NCBI GenBank assembly: GCA_018698675.1
Contig: JABIPA010000073.1
Location: forward strand, 43,251-107,250
Direction: 5' to 3'
Length of the DNA: 64,000 bases
From: a bacterium
GTDB taxonomy: Bacteria; Margulisbacteria; Marinamargulisbacteria; JABIPA01
Part shown: positions 16,624 to 25,098 of the stretch, in pieces
Layout: every line of letters starts with the position of its first letter
How positions within the stretch are numbered: position 1 is the stretch's first letter
Notes under the pieces: generated by a model
Databases searched by the model: none
Told to the model about the DNA's origin: nothing
The model's input: only the letters and a program-made list of their open reading frames with translations
Translations under genes and position numbers: made by a program

Positions 16624-17433
16624 ATGAATAAAATTAAAATTGCAATTCTTCAATTGCCAGGTACAAATTGTGAATATGAGACAAAACGATGTGTCGATGC
16701 ACTTGGAATGACAGGTGATATTGTTCGGTGGAATTCGTCTAGAGAGACGATTGAATCGTATGACGGGTATATTTTACCTGGGGGGTTCTCTTTTCAGGAC
16801 AGAGTGAGATCTGGGGCAATCGCCGCAAAATTGGAATTGATGTCAATATTAGAGGCGTCAGCGGACCAAGGGAAGCCTATTTTGGGGATTTGTAATGGGT
16901 GCCAGGTATTGGCTGAAACAGGACTCGTTCCAGGAGCTAACGATAATAAAATAGAGATGGCGCTTACCTATAATAATGATAATGGTAAACGGGTAGGGTT
17001 TATTTGTGATTGGAAATATGTGACGTTTAAGAACCCAAGTGCTTCTATTTTTACAAAAGAATTCAAAGATACGGACGTCTTGGCAATTCCAATTAATCAT
17101 GGCGAAGGTTGTTTTATATTTAATGACGAGTATGTAGATGACGTTAAGACTTTAGGCGCCATTCAATATTGCACAGAATCTGGTGATATCGATGAAAGTT
17201 ATCCAACAAATCCAAATGGAAGTATGTTGAATATCGCTGGAGTCGCGAATAAAAAAGGAAATGTATTTGCAATGATGCCTCATCCTGAGCGAGCCTTTTT
17301 TAAAAAACAGTTTCCTAAAGATTTAGAAAAGACCCTGTCGGATAGTAAGTCTGAATTGGGGCCTTGGGCATTATTATTAAAAGGTATGAAAAATTACATT
17401 GAATCTGAAAAGATTAAAAAGGACGTAGGATAA
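16624..17433 (+). CDS. purQ: Phosphoribosylformylglycinamidine synthase subunit PurQ
   Basis: 269 residues. A class I glutamine amidotransferase: ILPGGFSFQDRVRSGAIAA, nucleophile C90 in GICNGCQVL, and MMPHPERAF with the catalytic His and Glu. It supplies ammonia to PurL in step 4 of purine synthesis. It is longer than the usual 220-230-residue PurQ, closer to the extended forms. It overlaps the following PurS-like gene by one base (TAATG), which ties the two together. purL is not in the window. Confidence 0.93.
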   Translation: MNKIKIAILQLPGTNCEYETKRCVDALGMTGDIVRWNSSRETIESYDGYILPGGFSFQDRVRSGAIAAKLELMSILEASADQGKPILGICNGCQVLAETGLVPGANDNKIEMALTYNNDNGKRVGFICDWKYVTFKNPSASIFTKEFKDTDVLAIPINHGEGCFIFNDEYVDDVKTLGAIQYCTESGDIDESYPTNPNGSMLNIAGVANKKGNVFAMMPHPERAFFKKQFPKDLEKTLSDSKSELGPWALLLKGMKNYIESEKIKKDVG

Positions 17434-17951
17434 TGATTCTTTATACGTATCAAAAAAATATTGATCTTCAAGCGATGTCTGCAAGTGAATCGATGAAAAA
17501 TGATTTGGGATTAGAAACTTTAAATAAATTATCTAGATTCGTTGCTTGGGAGCTAGAGTTTGATGGAGAAGATGAAACACTTCAATTAAAAAATCTTTTG
17601 GAAAATTCTTTTTTTATCGTTAATCCGAACAAAGAATTATATAAAGTTAATGAAATGCCAACTCGAACCATAAGAAACGGTGAAATGGGGATTCGTGTTA
17701 AAGTTGAACAAAAAATTTCCCAACAATTTGATTTAGAAACGTTGAATAAAAATAGCGGTGTAAAGTTGAAGAGCTTGAGAAATTTTTTGATCTGGGATCT
17801 TTATGTTTCATATGATGAAATATCTTCAAAAGAAGATGTTCTTAAAGCAGTGACGCGGCAAGTGATTATTACGACTAACTCTTCTAAAGGATTGTTAGTA
17901 AATCCAGTGTCTGAACGCGCAACTATTAGTCTGATAAATCCTACTTCATAA
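17433..17951 (+). CDS. purS: Tandem PurS-like protein (putative FGAM synthase PurS subunit)
   Basis: 172 residues, translationally coupled to purQ. The sequence divides into two similar halves of about 75-80 residues. Each half has a beta strand, a helix starting near LETLNK, a second strand (SRFVAWELEFDG in half 1; LRNFLIWDLYVS in half 2), a second helix, and an NP-containing end (FIVNPNKE in half 1; LLVNPVSE in half 2). This is the PurS layout (about 80 residues, acting as a dimer), so the gene looks like two PurS units joined. Large-type PurL carries such a double domain at its N-terminus. The family call rests on fold pattern and linkage to purQ, not on a strong motif. Confidence 0.6.
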   Translation: MILYTYQKNIDLQAMSASESMKNDLGLETLNKLSRFVAWELEFDGEDETLQLKNLLENSFFIVNPNKELYKVNEMPTRTIRNGEMGIRVKVEQKISQQFDLETLNKNSGVKLKSLRNFLIWDLYVSYDEISSKEDVLKAVTRQVIITTNSSKGLLVNPVSERATISLINPTS

Positions 17952-17955
17952 CGCT

Positions 17956-18804
17956 GTGATAGATCTTACGATAGTTATCGTTAACTACAACGGTGCCGAT
18001 TATATATCGGAATGTATCGAATCGATAAATAGTAGTAAGGACTCGTTGGAAAAAGAAGTGGTGATCGTCGACAATAATTCTCAAGATTCGTCTTTAGATG
18101 TTATCCAGTCATTACTGAATCCTAAGATTCGACTAATCAGTAATAAAGAGAATCTAGGGTTTTCTGCAGCTAATAATCAGGGAATTAAAGTAGCGAATGG
18201 AAAGTATATCTTTTTGCTTAATAACGACACCATATTGAAACCAGATTGTTTACAGAAATTAAAAAATTTTTTTGACACAGAAGAAAGTCTTGGTGGCGTA
18301 GCTCCTCAATTATTAAATGAGGACGAGACCATTCAAGTTTATGGAAGCGTCCTATCTCATTGGAGGTATAGAGGTTCAAGGCCCATTTCGTTGTCGTTTC
18401 TTTCAGGGGCTGCGTTTTTTACAACTAAATCGATTCTAGAAAAAATAAATGGCTTGGATGAAAATTTCTTTTTTTACAACGAAGATATTGATCTTTGCAT
18501 GCAAATTAAAAAGTTGGGACTCAAATTGATTTATTATCCTCCTGCAAAACTTATTCATTATGGAGGAAAGGCGACAGCGACAAGAAAGTCGGGGTCGATT
18601 ATTGAAGGATATAGAGGCGGGTTATATTTAGTAAGAAAACATTATCCGAATTGGGTTTACCAATTGTACAAAAGAGTATTAATGCTTGATGTGGGGCCTA
18701 GACTAATAGTAGCGAAACTAAAAAAGAATGAAGATTATTGTCATGCATATAAGTCTGTAATTGAAATTGTTAGACAAGAAAAAATAATAGGGAGAGTTAT
18801 TTAA
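17956..18804 (+). CDS. Family 2 glycosyltransferase (rhamnosyltransferase-like)
   Basis: 282 residues from GTG 17956. A GT-A fold: TIVIVNYNGADYISECIESI, EVVIVDNNSQDSS, ENLGFSAANNQGI, a DXD-type motif in LLNNDT, and an acceptor-side segment FFYNEDIDLCMQIKKLG. These match WcaA/RfbF-like inverting enzymes that add sugars to surface polysaccharide or LPS. The acceptor and donor are unknown. It begins 4 bases after the PurS-like gene and ends 2 bases before a TPR gene, so it sits in the same transcription unit as purQ and lptC. Confidence 0.92.
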   Translation: MIDLTIVIVNYNGADYISECIESINSSKDSLEKEVVIVDNNSQDSSLDVIQSLLNPKIRLISNKENLGFSAANNQGIKVANGKYIFLLNNDTILKPDCLQKLKNFFDTEESLGGVAPQLLNEDETIQVYGSVLSHWRYRGSRPISLSFLSGAAFFTTKSILEKINGLDENFFFYNEDIDLCMQIKKLGLKLIYYPPAKLIHYGGKATATRKSGSIIEGYRGGLYLVRKHYPNWVYQLYKRVLMLDVGPRLIVAKLKKNEDYCHAYKSVIEIVRQEKIIGRVI

Positions 18805-18806
18805 GT

Positions 18807-19424
18807 ATGTTAAAAAAAATTAGTTTTTTTATTTTATGTTTGTTTGTTCTGAGTAATAGCGTGTTTAGTGAAACGTATGTCATTCCAACAGACCTCCAGG
18901 CCGATATTGGCTCGTTCGAAAAACAATATGAAGTGAATCCTACGGATAATACTCGATTCGATTTAGCTATGGCGTATGCATATACAGGTCAAATTATTAA
19001 GGGATGGAAATTGTTAAAAAAAGTTTCTCCTGAGTACGCAGAAGTGGTTGTTGATGTACAAGCGAAGTTGGTTGAAAAAGAGCCTGAAAATTGGAAACAT
19101 CATTTTAAATTAGCGTTTGGACAATATTTTAAAGGCGATAAAGATGTTGCCCAAAAAAGCTTTCAAACGGTTATAGACCTGGACCCAAAAAATGTGTGGG
19201 CAATGGGATATTATGCATTGTTAGAAGGTGAAAAAGGTGAAAATAGTTCGGCTATTGAATGGTGTGAAAAAGCTTTAAAAATAGAACCGAATGCAACAGG
19301 AATACATTTCTTAAAGGCAGAAGGGCATAGGCGACAAGGTGATTTTATGAAGGCAATTGGTCATATGATGATTGTTGGGCGATTGACCACTGAGGAAAAT
19401 ATTGAACTTCCGAAAGAGCTTTAG
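18807..19424 (+). CDS. Exported TPR-repeat protein
   Basis: 205 residues with a signal peptide (about 1-21, FFILCLFVLSNSVFSE). Four or more tetratricopeptide-like repeats follow, for example TRFDLAMAYAYTGQIIKGWKL, WKHHFKLAFGQYFKGDKDVA, WAMGYYALLEGEKGENSSAI and GIHFLKAEGHRRQGDFMKAI. TPR units bind other proteins, and the partner is unknown. It lies 2 bases after the GT2 and overlaps lptC by 23 bases, so a periplasmic envelope-biogenesis role is a reasonable inference. Confidence 0.88.
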   Translation: MLKKISFFILCLFVLSNSVFSETYVIPTDLQADIGSFEKQYEVNPTDNTRFDLAMAYAYTGQIIKGWKLLKKVSPEYAEVVVDVQAKLVEKEPENWKHHFKLAFGQYFKGDKDVAQKSFQTVIDLDPKNVWAMGYYALLEGEKGENSSAIEWCEKALKIEPNATGIHFLKAEGHRRQGDFMKAIGHMMIVGRLTTEENIELPKEL

Positions 19425-19998
19425 CTGGTTTCGAAAAAGAAAACGTTTTTCAGCAGGACTTATTGCCGGAATCTCTTTTGTAGCATTTGTTTATATGTTT
19501 TTTTCTGCTCCAGAAATCACAGACCTTCCTGAGAAAAAAAGAGGACTTCCTGATTTTAGATTTGAAGATATCGTCATTTCAGAATTTGATTCGGGAAATT
19601 CCGTTTGGGAAATAAATGCGAGGCAAGCACATCTTTATAGAGATAGTGATAATTCTTTTTTAAAGGGCGTAGCGGGGACTGTCTATGATGACGATAAGGA
19701 AATTATTGCTTTTGAGGCACCTAAGGCGGAACTAAATTTAAATAAATCTATTTTAAGATTGATAGATGTTGTGGCTAGTATCAAGTTTGATACCCTGGAA
19801 ACGAATATAAAGGCAGATGAGTTGATTTGGGATGGAGAAAAGCAATCTTTTGAAGGAAGAGGTCAGGTGCAGATAGAATCTGAGTTGGGTTTGATGAAAG
19901 GTGACTATTTTTTGGTTTCAATTCCGATTAGGAAAATCAGGTTAGAATCGAATTCGGAAGCACATTTTAATTATACTAAAACTCTTCCTGTGAATTAG
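19402..19998 (+). CDS. lptC: LptC-like LPS export protein
   Basis: 198 residues from TTG 19402, chosen because GAGGA lies 5 bases upstream, inside the end of the TPR gene. A basic tail is followed by one membrane segment (about 17-34, AGLIAGISFVAFVYMFF). The periplasmic part shows the LptC/YrbK strand pattern: FRFEDIVISEFDSGNSVWEINARQA, KEIIAFEAPKAELNLNKSILRLI, NIKADELIWDGEKQSFEGRG. In the family it anchors to the LptBFG transporter and hands LPS to LptA. With lptA 4 kb upstream it supports an Lpt bridge, although lptB/F/G are not in view. Confidence 0.82.
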   Translation: MNFRKSFSWFRKRKRFSAGLIAGISFVAFVYMFFSAPEITDLPEKKRGLPDFRFEDIVISEFDSGNSVWEINARQAHLYRDSDNSFLKGVAGTVYDDDKEIIAFEAPKAELNLNKSILRLIDVVASIKFDTLETNIKADELIWDGEKQSFEGRGQVQIESELGLMKGDYFLVSIPIRKIRLESNSEAHFNYTKTLPVN

Positions 19999-20023
19999 AT
20001 AATTAGTAAATGATTTAAGTTAG

Positions 20024-20052
20024 TTGGAAATCTCATCAAATAACCTTATAAT
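20024..20052 (+). promoter_or_regulatory. Sigma70 promoter giving a leaderless pseudouridine synthase mRNA
   Basis: TTGGAA (20024-20029), 17-base spacer, perfect TATAAT (20047-20052). The ATG at 20058 begins 6 bases after the -10, right where transcription should start. No ribosome site is present. Confidence 0.65.
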
Positions 20053-20057
20053 GCGGC

Positions 20058-20786
20058 ATGCGACAAACGTCTTTACTTTCTTTTCTATCTAATAATTCTG
20101 CTTATTCAAGACGAGACTTGTTTGATTGTCTAAAAGACAAGCAGGTTAAAGTTAATCAAATTGTGGTTACTGATGGCTCGATGCCAATAAATCCAAACCG
20201 GGATATTGTGAAAGTTCGTCGTCAGACAATTAAGAGTTATAAAAAAGTATACTTCAAATTTAATAAGCCGGTTGGCGTTGTAAATTCCTTAAACGATCCT
20301 AAACATAGAAAAGACTTAAAAAGTTATATCAAGAAATGCAAAGAGCCCGTTTTCCCCGTCGGACGATTGGATATGGATTCTGAAGGTCTTCTTTTATTTA
20401 CAAATAACGGTGAATTAGCGAACCAAATTATGCATCCTAAGTTTGAAATTGAGAAAAAGTACGTCGTTGTTGTAAAAAAAGACGATGATAAAAATACCTT
20501 GAAATTTAAATCGGAGTTGTTGCCACGTTTAGAAAAAGGTCTTTTTTTGGATGATGGACCTATAGCGTTCAAGTCGGCGACGTTCCTTTCAAAGGATACT
20601 GTAGAAGTTGTTCTTACCGAAGGTCGAAATCGAATAATACGGCGAGTGTTTCAACATTTTGGCTACGAAGTAATTATGTTGAAACGCATAGAGATTGGAA
20701 GTGTGAAGTTGAACCAGTTGAAGTCTGGTCAAATGACAGAACTTTCGGCACATGAATTGAAAAGTCTCGAGAATTTGATGGTGTAA
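20058..20786 (+). CDS. RsuA/RluB/RluE-family rRNA pseudouridine synthase
   Basis: 242 residues. An S4-like RNA-binding start (about 1-60, SLLSFLSNNSAYSRRDLFDCLKDKQVKVNQ), then the catalytic domain: KPVGVVNSLNDP, GRLDMDSEGLLLFTNNGELA with catalytic Asp in GRLD, EKKYVVVV, and GRNRIIRRVFQHFGYEVIMLKRIEIG. The family converts specific uridines in 16S or 23S rRNA to pseudouridine. The motifs fit RluB best, but the target base cannot be read from sequence. The gene stands alone, with its own promoter just upstream, and tRNA-Met follows. Confidence 0.92.
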   Translation: MRQTSLLSFLSNNSAYSRRDLFDCLKDKQVKVNQIVVTDGSMPINPNRDIVKVRRQTIKSYKKVYFKFNKPVGVVNSLNDPKHRKDLKSYIKKCKEPVFPVGRLDMDSEGLLLFTNNGELANQIMHPKFEIEKKYVVVVKKDDDKNTLKFKSELLPRLEKGLFLDDGPIAFKSATFLSKDTVEVVLTEGRNRIIRRVFQHFGYEVIMLKRIEIGSVKLNQLKSGQMTELSAHELKSLENLMV

Positions 20787-20798
20787 TGTCAATTAATA

Positions 20799-20827
20799 TT
20801 GACATGGTATGAGTCTTTTCTTATAGT
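20799..20827 (+). promoter_or_regulatory. Sigma70 promoter for tRNA-Met
   Basis: TTGACA (20799-20804), 17-base spacer, TATAGT (20822-20827). A near-consensus promoter 64 bases upstream of the tRNA. Confidence 0.75.
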
Positions 20828-20890
20828 TTGTAGTCCAGAATAAGTTTGAGAAAGATGATTTAATTTGTTGTTTTTCTTTAGCTCCCTTTT

Positions 20891-20967
20891 GGCGGCGTAG
20901 CTCAGTTGGTTAGAGCACACGGCTCATACCCGTGTTGTCACTGGTTCGAATCCAGTCGCCGCTACCA
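20891..20967 (+). tRNA. tRNA-Met (anticodon CAT)
   Basis: 77 bases. Acceptor GGCGGCG pairs with CGCCGCT (outermost pair G-U), D arm GCTC/GAGC, anticodon stem CACGG/CCGTG with loop CTCATAC (anticodon CAT), T arm ACTGG-TTCGAAT-CCAGT, discriminator A and encoded CCA. It lacks the C1-A72 mismatch and three G-C pairs of initiator tRNA, so it is an elongator tRNA-Met. A lysidine-modified tRNA-Ile2, which also has a CAT anticodon gene, cannot be excluded. Confidence 0.95.
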
Positions 20968-21208
20968 TTTATATTTCATCACAATTTTATGTTCGCTACA
21001 TACCGAGCTCTTTGGCGCCCAGACGATGGTAAGAGACGAGAAGTCGAGAACCCACTATAATTACTCTTTTCCCGAGAAATAATGAATATAGGAAAATTGG
21101 TGATTTAGTTTAGCATCAGATTTTTTATTCTTAGATGCTGGGCTGGTCGGTTCTTTAGCCTTTACAATTGGTTTTTATGTCGGAGGGAAACGATTTATTA
21201 GCCGACCG

Positions 21209-21733
21209 TTGTTTAATGTGATGAGTGCTATTTTACACGGGATGACCGCATTTTTCTGTGTCAGTTATTTGATTTCTCTTGTTGAACTGACCTTAGTATC
21301 CAGTGGAATTGTTTTTTCAGCAGGGGTTTTAGGGGCATTTTTATTTTTCAAATATAGCTCTATAAATACAAAATCTACATACAGTCCTAAAAAAATGAAT
21401 CTTTCAACGGGATTGTTTCGAGTGATATTCGTGGTCGTGCTTGTCATGTTGTTTACAGGAATGGCTAATCTGATAGGGCCCAGGTGGGCTGGAGTTATGG
21501 CTTCTTTTCCAATTGCTCTTTGTCCTCTACTAATTATATTGACTTATTTATACAAAGATAATTTATATCCTATTGTGATAAACAACTTTTCATATAGCAT
21601 TACAACGTTGGGTATCTATTATTTAATAATATTTGGTCTTTTTCCAATTGTTGGCGTTTATCTCGGTACCCTCATTTCGTATCTTGTGTGCTTGATTTAC
21701 GTATTTTTCTTGAGAAAAATATTAAAATATTAA
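21209..21733 (+). CDS. Polytopic membrane protein of unknown function, probably 5'-damaged
   Basis: 174 residues from TTG 21209 (or 170 from ATG 21221); neither has a ribosome site. Five or so membrane segments are visible, and the segment IGPRWAGVMASFPIALCPLLI resembles repeat-type small permeases of unknown function. The same frame is open and clearly hydrophobic back to 21104 (AGLVGSLAFTIGFYVGG), but with no usual start codon. An ATG at 21082 would reach it only after a one-base shift. The gene may thus be frameshifted near its start. It follows tRNA-Met and faces the same way as the UPF0182 gene. Confidence 0.6.
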   Translation: MFNVMSAILHGMTAFFCVSYLISLVELTLVSSGIVFSAGVLGAFLFFKYSSINTKSTYSPKKMNLSTGLFRVIFVVVLVMLFTGMANLIGPRWAGVMASFPIALCPLLIILTYLYKDNLYPIVINNFSYSITTLGIYYLIIFGLFPIVGVYLGTLISYLVCLIYVFFLRKILKY

Positions 21734-21910
21734 ATGGTAAGTTCATTGATGAGAGACTATATCCCAGTTGCAATTCTTTTTAAAAAAATTTATTCGGGTG
21801 GAGTTTAATATTGTAGGGAGTTCGTTTTTTTAACGGCAACAGATGTGTCGGTTTGGTAAAAATGGGTAGGGTCAAATAGCAGACTTAGCGACATTTCAAA
21901 AACCGTGGTG

Positions 21911-21916
21911 TATACT
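21911..21916 (+). promoter_or_regulatory. -10 box giving a leaderless UPF0182 mRNA
   Basis: TATACT ends 7 bases before the ATG at 21923, preceded by GTG-GTG. No clear -35 at 17-18 bases. No ribosome site precedes the ATG. Confidence 0.45.
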
Positions 21917-21922
21917 ATTTTG

Positions 21923-24682
21923 ATGAAAATAAAATTTGGATTCCCAATAATTGCGCTAGCTTTCGTAACTATTTTATCTTATCTAACTCTTCAGTTTTAC
22001 CCTGATATTCTTTGGTTTGATTCGTTCGGATATCAACAAGTATGGTGGGACATTTTTAAAATTAAGTCCGTCGTATTTTTATCTGTATTTTTAACCTCTT
22101 TCATATTTTTATACATCAACTTGGGTATTGCAAAGAAGGTGTCTTCCGAGAAAAAGGGGACGTCGTCTGGGGCTACTGTAAATAAAAATTTCGAGATGCT
22201 ATTAAAACTTTTCCCGGGATTGGCTTCCTATAGGTTTTTAATTGACCTTCCAAAAAAACTAAATAATTTATTTCTATTGGCTGGTTCCTTGGTTATGTCT
22301 TTTTTCTTTGCCGTTTCTTCGGTACCAGACTGGATGGAAGTTGCGTCCTTCTTTAACAAAGTGTCCTTTAATATTTTGGATCCAATATTAAACACGGATG
22401 TAGGGTTTTACGTATTCTCACTTCCATTCTTTCAGCTTTTATATCAATGGGCGATATCGGCCGTAGTGTTGTCTCTTATATTAAGTATTTGGATTTATTT
22501 TAGTAGTAGCGTCGTTCAGAGCCTCTTTAAAAAAGAGTCTCCATCATCTGGTGCAAAAATTCATATTTTTGTTTTGTTAAGTTTAGTTGCATTTTTATTT
22601 GGATTTAAAACATGGCTTTCTATTTTTCAGTTAACTTTGTCTGACGGAGGCGTTGTTTTTGGGGGAGGGTTTGCAGATGTAAATGTTTACTTAGTTGGAA
22701 TCCGATTATTTATGATGGGGTTATTAGGATTAGGAATCGTATTGTTAGTAAGCGGGTTCAAAAAAGGAATTCGTATTCCATTAACCTATTTTATTGGATT
22801 ATTGATTTTTGGTGCAGGAGTCAAAATTATCCCTGGCGTAGTTCAAAATTTATCGGTAGATCCAAACGAAATGGAAAAAGAGGTCCCTTATATCGCCCAT
22901 AATATTGAATTTACTAGAAAAGCATACGGTCTTGAAAAAATTAATGAACAAGATTTTTCTGTTACTTATAATTTAACGTCCGCGGACATGAAATCTAATA
23001 AGAACACGATAAAAAATATACGCCTTTGGAATTTGGACCCAATTAAGCAAACATTTCGCCAATTACAAGAAATTAGACCGTACTACGAATTTTCAAACGT
23101 CGATGTGGATAGATATGAAATTGATGGCGAGTTAAGGCAGGTTATGTTGTCTGCAAGAGAGATGAATACTTCTGAGTTATCAGAAAAAGCGCAGTCCTGG
23201 GTAAATAGACACTTGTTTTACACCCATGGTTACGGTGCCGTTATGGCGCCCGTTGATGAAAAAACCTTAGAAGGTCTTCCTAAGTTCACAATTAAAAATA
23301 TTCCTCCTGAGTCCAAAGGAACTGTTGGGATTTCGAGGCCTGGAATTTATTTTGGCGAAAGAGAAAATCCATATAGTATTGTAAACACAACACATGAAGA
23401 GTTTGATTTTCCTGTTATGGGCGACGATTCATACGAAAAGACAGTTTATAAAGGTCAAGGCGGAGTTGAACTTTCATCATGGGTTCGTCGGTTGCTTTAT
23501 TCTTATAAGTTTTCCGACATTAATATTTTTATATCTCCATTGATTACTTCTGAATCGAGAATAATATACGACCGGCACATTCGCTTGATTTCTAAAAAAA
23601 TCGCTCCATTTTTGGCTTATGATTCAGACCCATATATGGTGATCGATAAAAGAGGTCATATGGTTTGGATGCAAGATGCATATGTATTATCCAAAAACTA
23701 TCCATATTCTGAACCTTTTGAAGGACGGTTTAATTACATCAGAAATTCTGTAAAAATTACTATTGATGCATATACAGGGGAAACAAATTATTACGTTGCG
23801 GATCAAGAAGATCCTATCGTGAAAGTATTTAATAATATTTTACCCGATTTATTTAAACCTATTGGTCAGATGCCTATAGACTTGAAAAAGCATATCAGAT
23901 ACCCCAAATCTCTTTTTGTTGTACAGTCTCAGATTTATAAAACCTATCATATGACAAACCCGAAGGTGTTTTATAACAGAGAAGATGTCTGGAATATCCC
24001 ATTTGAACAAGAAGGAAATACAAAAAAAGTTAGAGAACCTTATTACATGATATTGAAGCTGCCGGGTGAAGAAACAGAGTCGTTTATTTCAATGATTCCT
24101 TATACCCCGGCAAATAAAAATAATATGGTTGCGTGGTTAGGTGTTACTTGTGATCAAACAAATTATGGTCAACTTAATGTTTATAAGTTCCCTAAAAACA
24201 GGACGATATTTGGACCGACTCAGATTGAGTCACGTATTGATCAAAATACAGAGATTTCTCAAAAGCTTACCTTGTGGGATCAATCTGGTTCTGGCGTACT
24301 TCGTGGAAATATTATGATAATTCCAATTGAGAATTCCTTGATTTATGTAGAGCCAATTTATTTACAGGCGACCCAGAGTAAATTGCCGGAACTAAAACGT
24401 ATAATATTAGGGTACGACAATACAATTTCTATGGGAAACACGTTGGAAGAGGTAATAGAAAAGACATTTCCGGACAATGTTAAAAATAATGCAAGTACGA
24501 TTAAGAAGGAAGCGTCTTTAACACCTAGTGTATACGATGGCCGAGGATCAGACTCTATTAGGAAAGTAATAGGGGAATTACGTAATAACATTAAACAATT
24601 AAAAAGCAATATTTCGGAAATAACAAAGCAACTTGATTCTGCTTTGAATTCTGTAATAAAATACGCCGAAAAAACAGAGTGA
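21923..24682 (+). CDS. UPF0182 (COG1615) large integral membrane protein
   Basis: 919 residues from ATG 21923; an in-frame GTG at 21905 adds six. Seven or so membrane segments fill the first ~310 residues, including FYPDILWFDSFGYQQVWW, a typical UPF0182 start. A large extracytoplasmic region follows with family marks: PYIAHNIEFTRKAYGL, WNLDPIKQTFRQLQEIRPYYEF, NRHLFYTHGYGAVMAP, YFGERENPYSIVNTTHEEFD, ITSESRIIYDRHI, and VTCDQTNYGQLNVYKFP. The C-terminus is a coiled coil. The family occurs in actinobacteria, cyanobacteria and some Firmicutes, and its function is unknown. It is followed 7 bases later by the FmdB-like gene. Confidence 0.93.
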   Translation: MKIKFGFPIIALAFVTILSYLTLQFYPDILWFDSFGYQQVWWDIFKIKSVVFLSVFLTSFIFLYINLGIAKKVSSEKKGTSSGATVNKNFEMLLKLFPGLASYRFLIDLPKKLNNLFLLAGSLVMSFFFAVSSVPDWMEVASFFNKVSFNILDPILNTDVGFYVFSLPFFQLLYQWAISAVVLSLILSIWIYFSSSVVQSLFKKESPSSGAKIHIFVLLSLVAFLFGFKTWLSIFQLTLSDGGVVFGGGFADVNVYLVGIRLFMMGLLGLGIVLLVSGFKKGIRIPLTYFIGLLIFGAGVKIIPGVVQNLSVDPNEMEKEVPYIAHNIEFTRKAYGLEKINEQDFSVTYNLTSADMKSNKNTIKNIRLWNLDPIKQTFRQLQEIRPYYEFSNVDVDRYEIDGELRQVMLSAREMNTSELSEKAQSWVNRHLFYTHGYGAVMAPVDEKTLEGLPKFTIKNIPPESKGTVGISRPGIYFGERENPYSIVNTTHEEFDFPVMGDDSYEKTVYKGQGGVELSSWVRRLLYSYKFSDINIFISPLITSESRIIYDRHIRLISKKIAPFLAYDSDPYMVIDKRGHMVWMQDAYVLSKNYPYSEPFEGRFNYIRNSVKITIDAYTGETNYYVADQEDPIVKVFNNILPDLFKPIGQMPIDLKKHIRYPKSLFVVQSQIYKTYHMTNPKVFYNREDVWNIPFEQEGNTKKVREPYYMILKLPGEETESFISMIPYTPANKNNMVAWLGVTCDQTNYGQLNVYKFPKNRTIFGPTQIESRIDQNTEISQKLTLWDQSGSGVLRGNIMIIPIENSLIYVEPIYLQATQSKLPELKRIILGYDNTISMGNTLEEVIEKTFPDNVKNNASTIKKEASLTPSVYDGRGSDSIRKVIGELRNNIKQLKSNISEITKQLDSALNSVIKYAEKTE

Positions 24683-24689
24683 GGTAAAA

Positions 24690-24944
24690 ATGCCAACATA
24701 CGAATATAAATGCAAATCATGCGCGCACACATTTGATATCATTCAGTCTATGACAGACGACTCGTTAACAGTCTGCCCAGAATGTGATGGGGAAATATTT
24801 AGAGTTATTGGTAAAAATATAGGAATATCTTTTAGTGGTCCCGGTTTTTACGTTACGGATTCTAAAAAGTCATCAGGGGGCGTATCAGGAAAGAAAGATA
24901 CCGTTAAAAAAAAAGATAACGGTTCTTCAAGCTCAAAAAAATAG
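24690..24944 (+). CDS. FmdB-type zinc-ribbon protein
   Basis: 84 residues. The N-terminal zinc ribbon MPTYEYKCKSCAHTFDI with a second knuckle CPECDG matches the FmdB/CxxC_CXXC_SSSS family. The tail is Ser/Lys-rich and disordered. Function is unclear: the family was named from a putative regulator of amide use, but it is found widely and may bind nucleic acid or protein. It shares a transcript with the UPF0182 gene, GAGG preceding the ATG. Confidence 0.9.
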   Translation: MPTYEYKCKSCAHTFDIIQSMTDDSLTVCPECDGEIFRVIGKNIGISFSGPGFYVTDSKKSSGGVSGKKDTVKKKDNGSSSSKK

Positions 24945-24951
24945 CAGGTTT

Positions 24952-25098
24952 TTAGTTTAGGCTAAGGTTTATTTTTAGAGTTACAGAATAAAATTCTAAA
25001 ACTAGCGTATATGCATTACTTCGCCTAAATTCTTTTTGTGTCTCTTTTACGGTTAGCTTATTTAGCTCATTTTGGTTAGGTAATGGTGATTCATTCAT
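24952..25098 (-). CDS. Small protein of unknown function (48 residues)
   Basis: The ATG at 25098 has a textbook AAGGAG 7 bases upstream, so the shorter 48-residue reading (MNESPLPNQNELNKL...) is chosen over a 64-residue one. No family recognised. It is polar at the N-terminus with a more hydrophobic end (AYTLVLEFYSVTLKINLSLN) that could be beta structure. Convergent with the FmdB gene, 7 bases from its end. The strong ribosome site is the main support. Confidence 0.5.
   Translation of the reverse strand: MNESPLPNQNELNKLTVKETQKEFRRSNAYTLVLEFYSVTLKINLSLN

Noticed and set aside
20891..20967. Initiator tRNA-fMet
   Set aside because: The first pair is G-U, not the C-A mismatch of initiators, and the anticodon stem lacks three consecutive G-C pairs, so elongator tRNA-Met is the better call.
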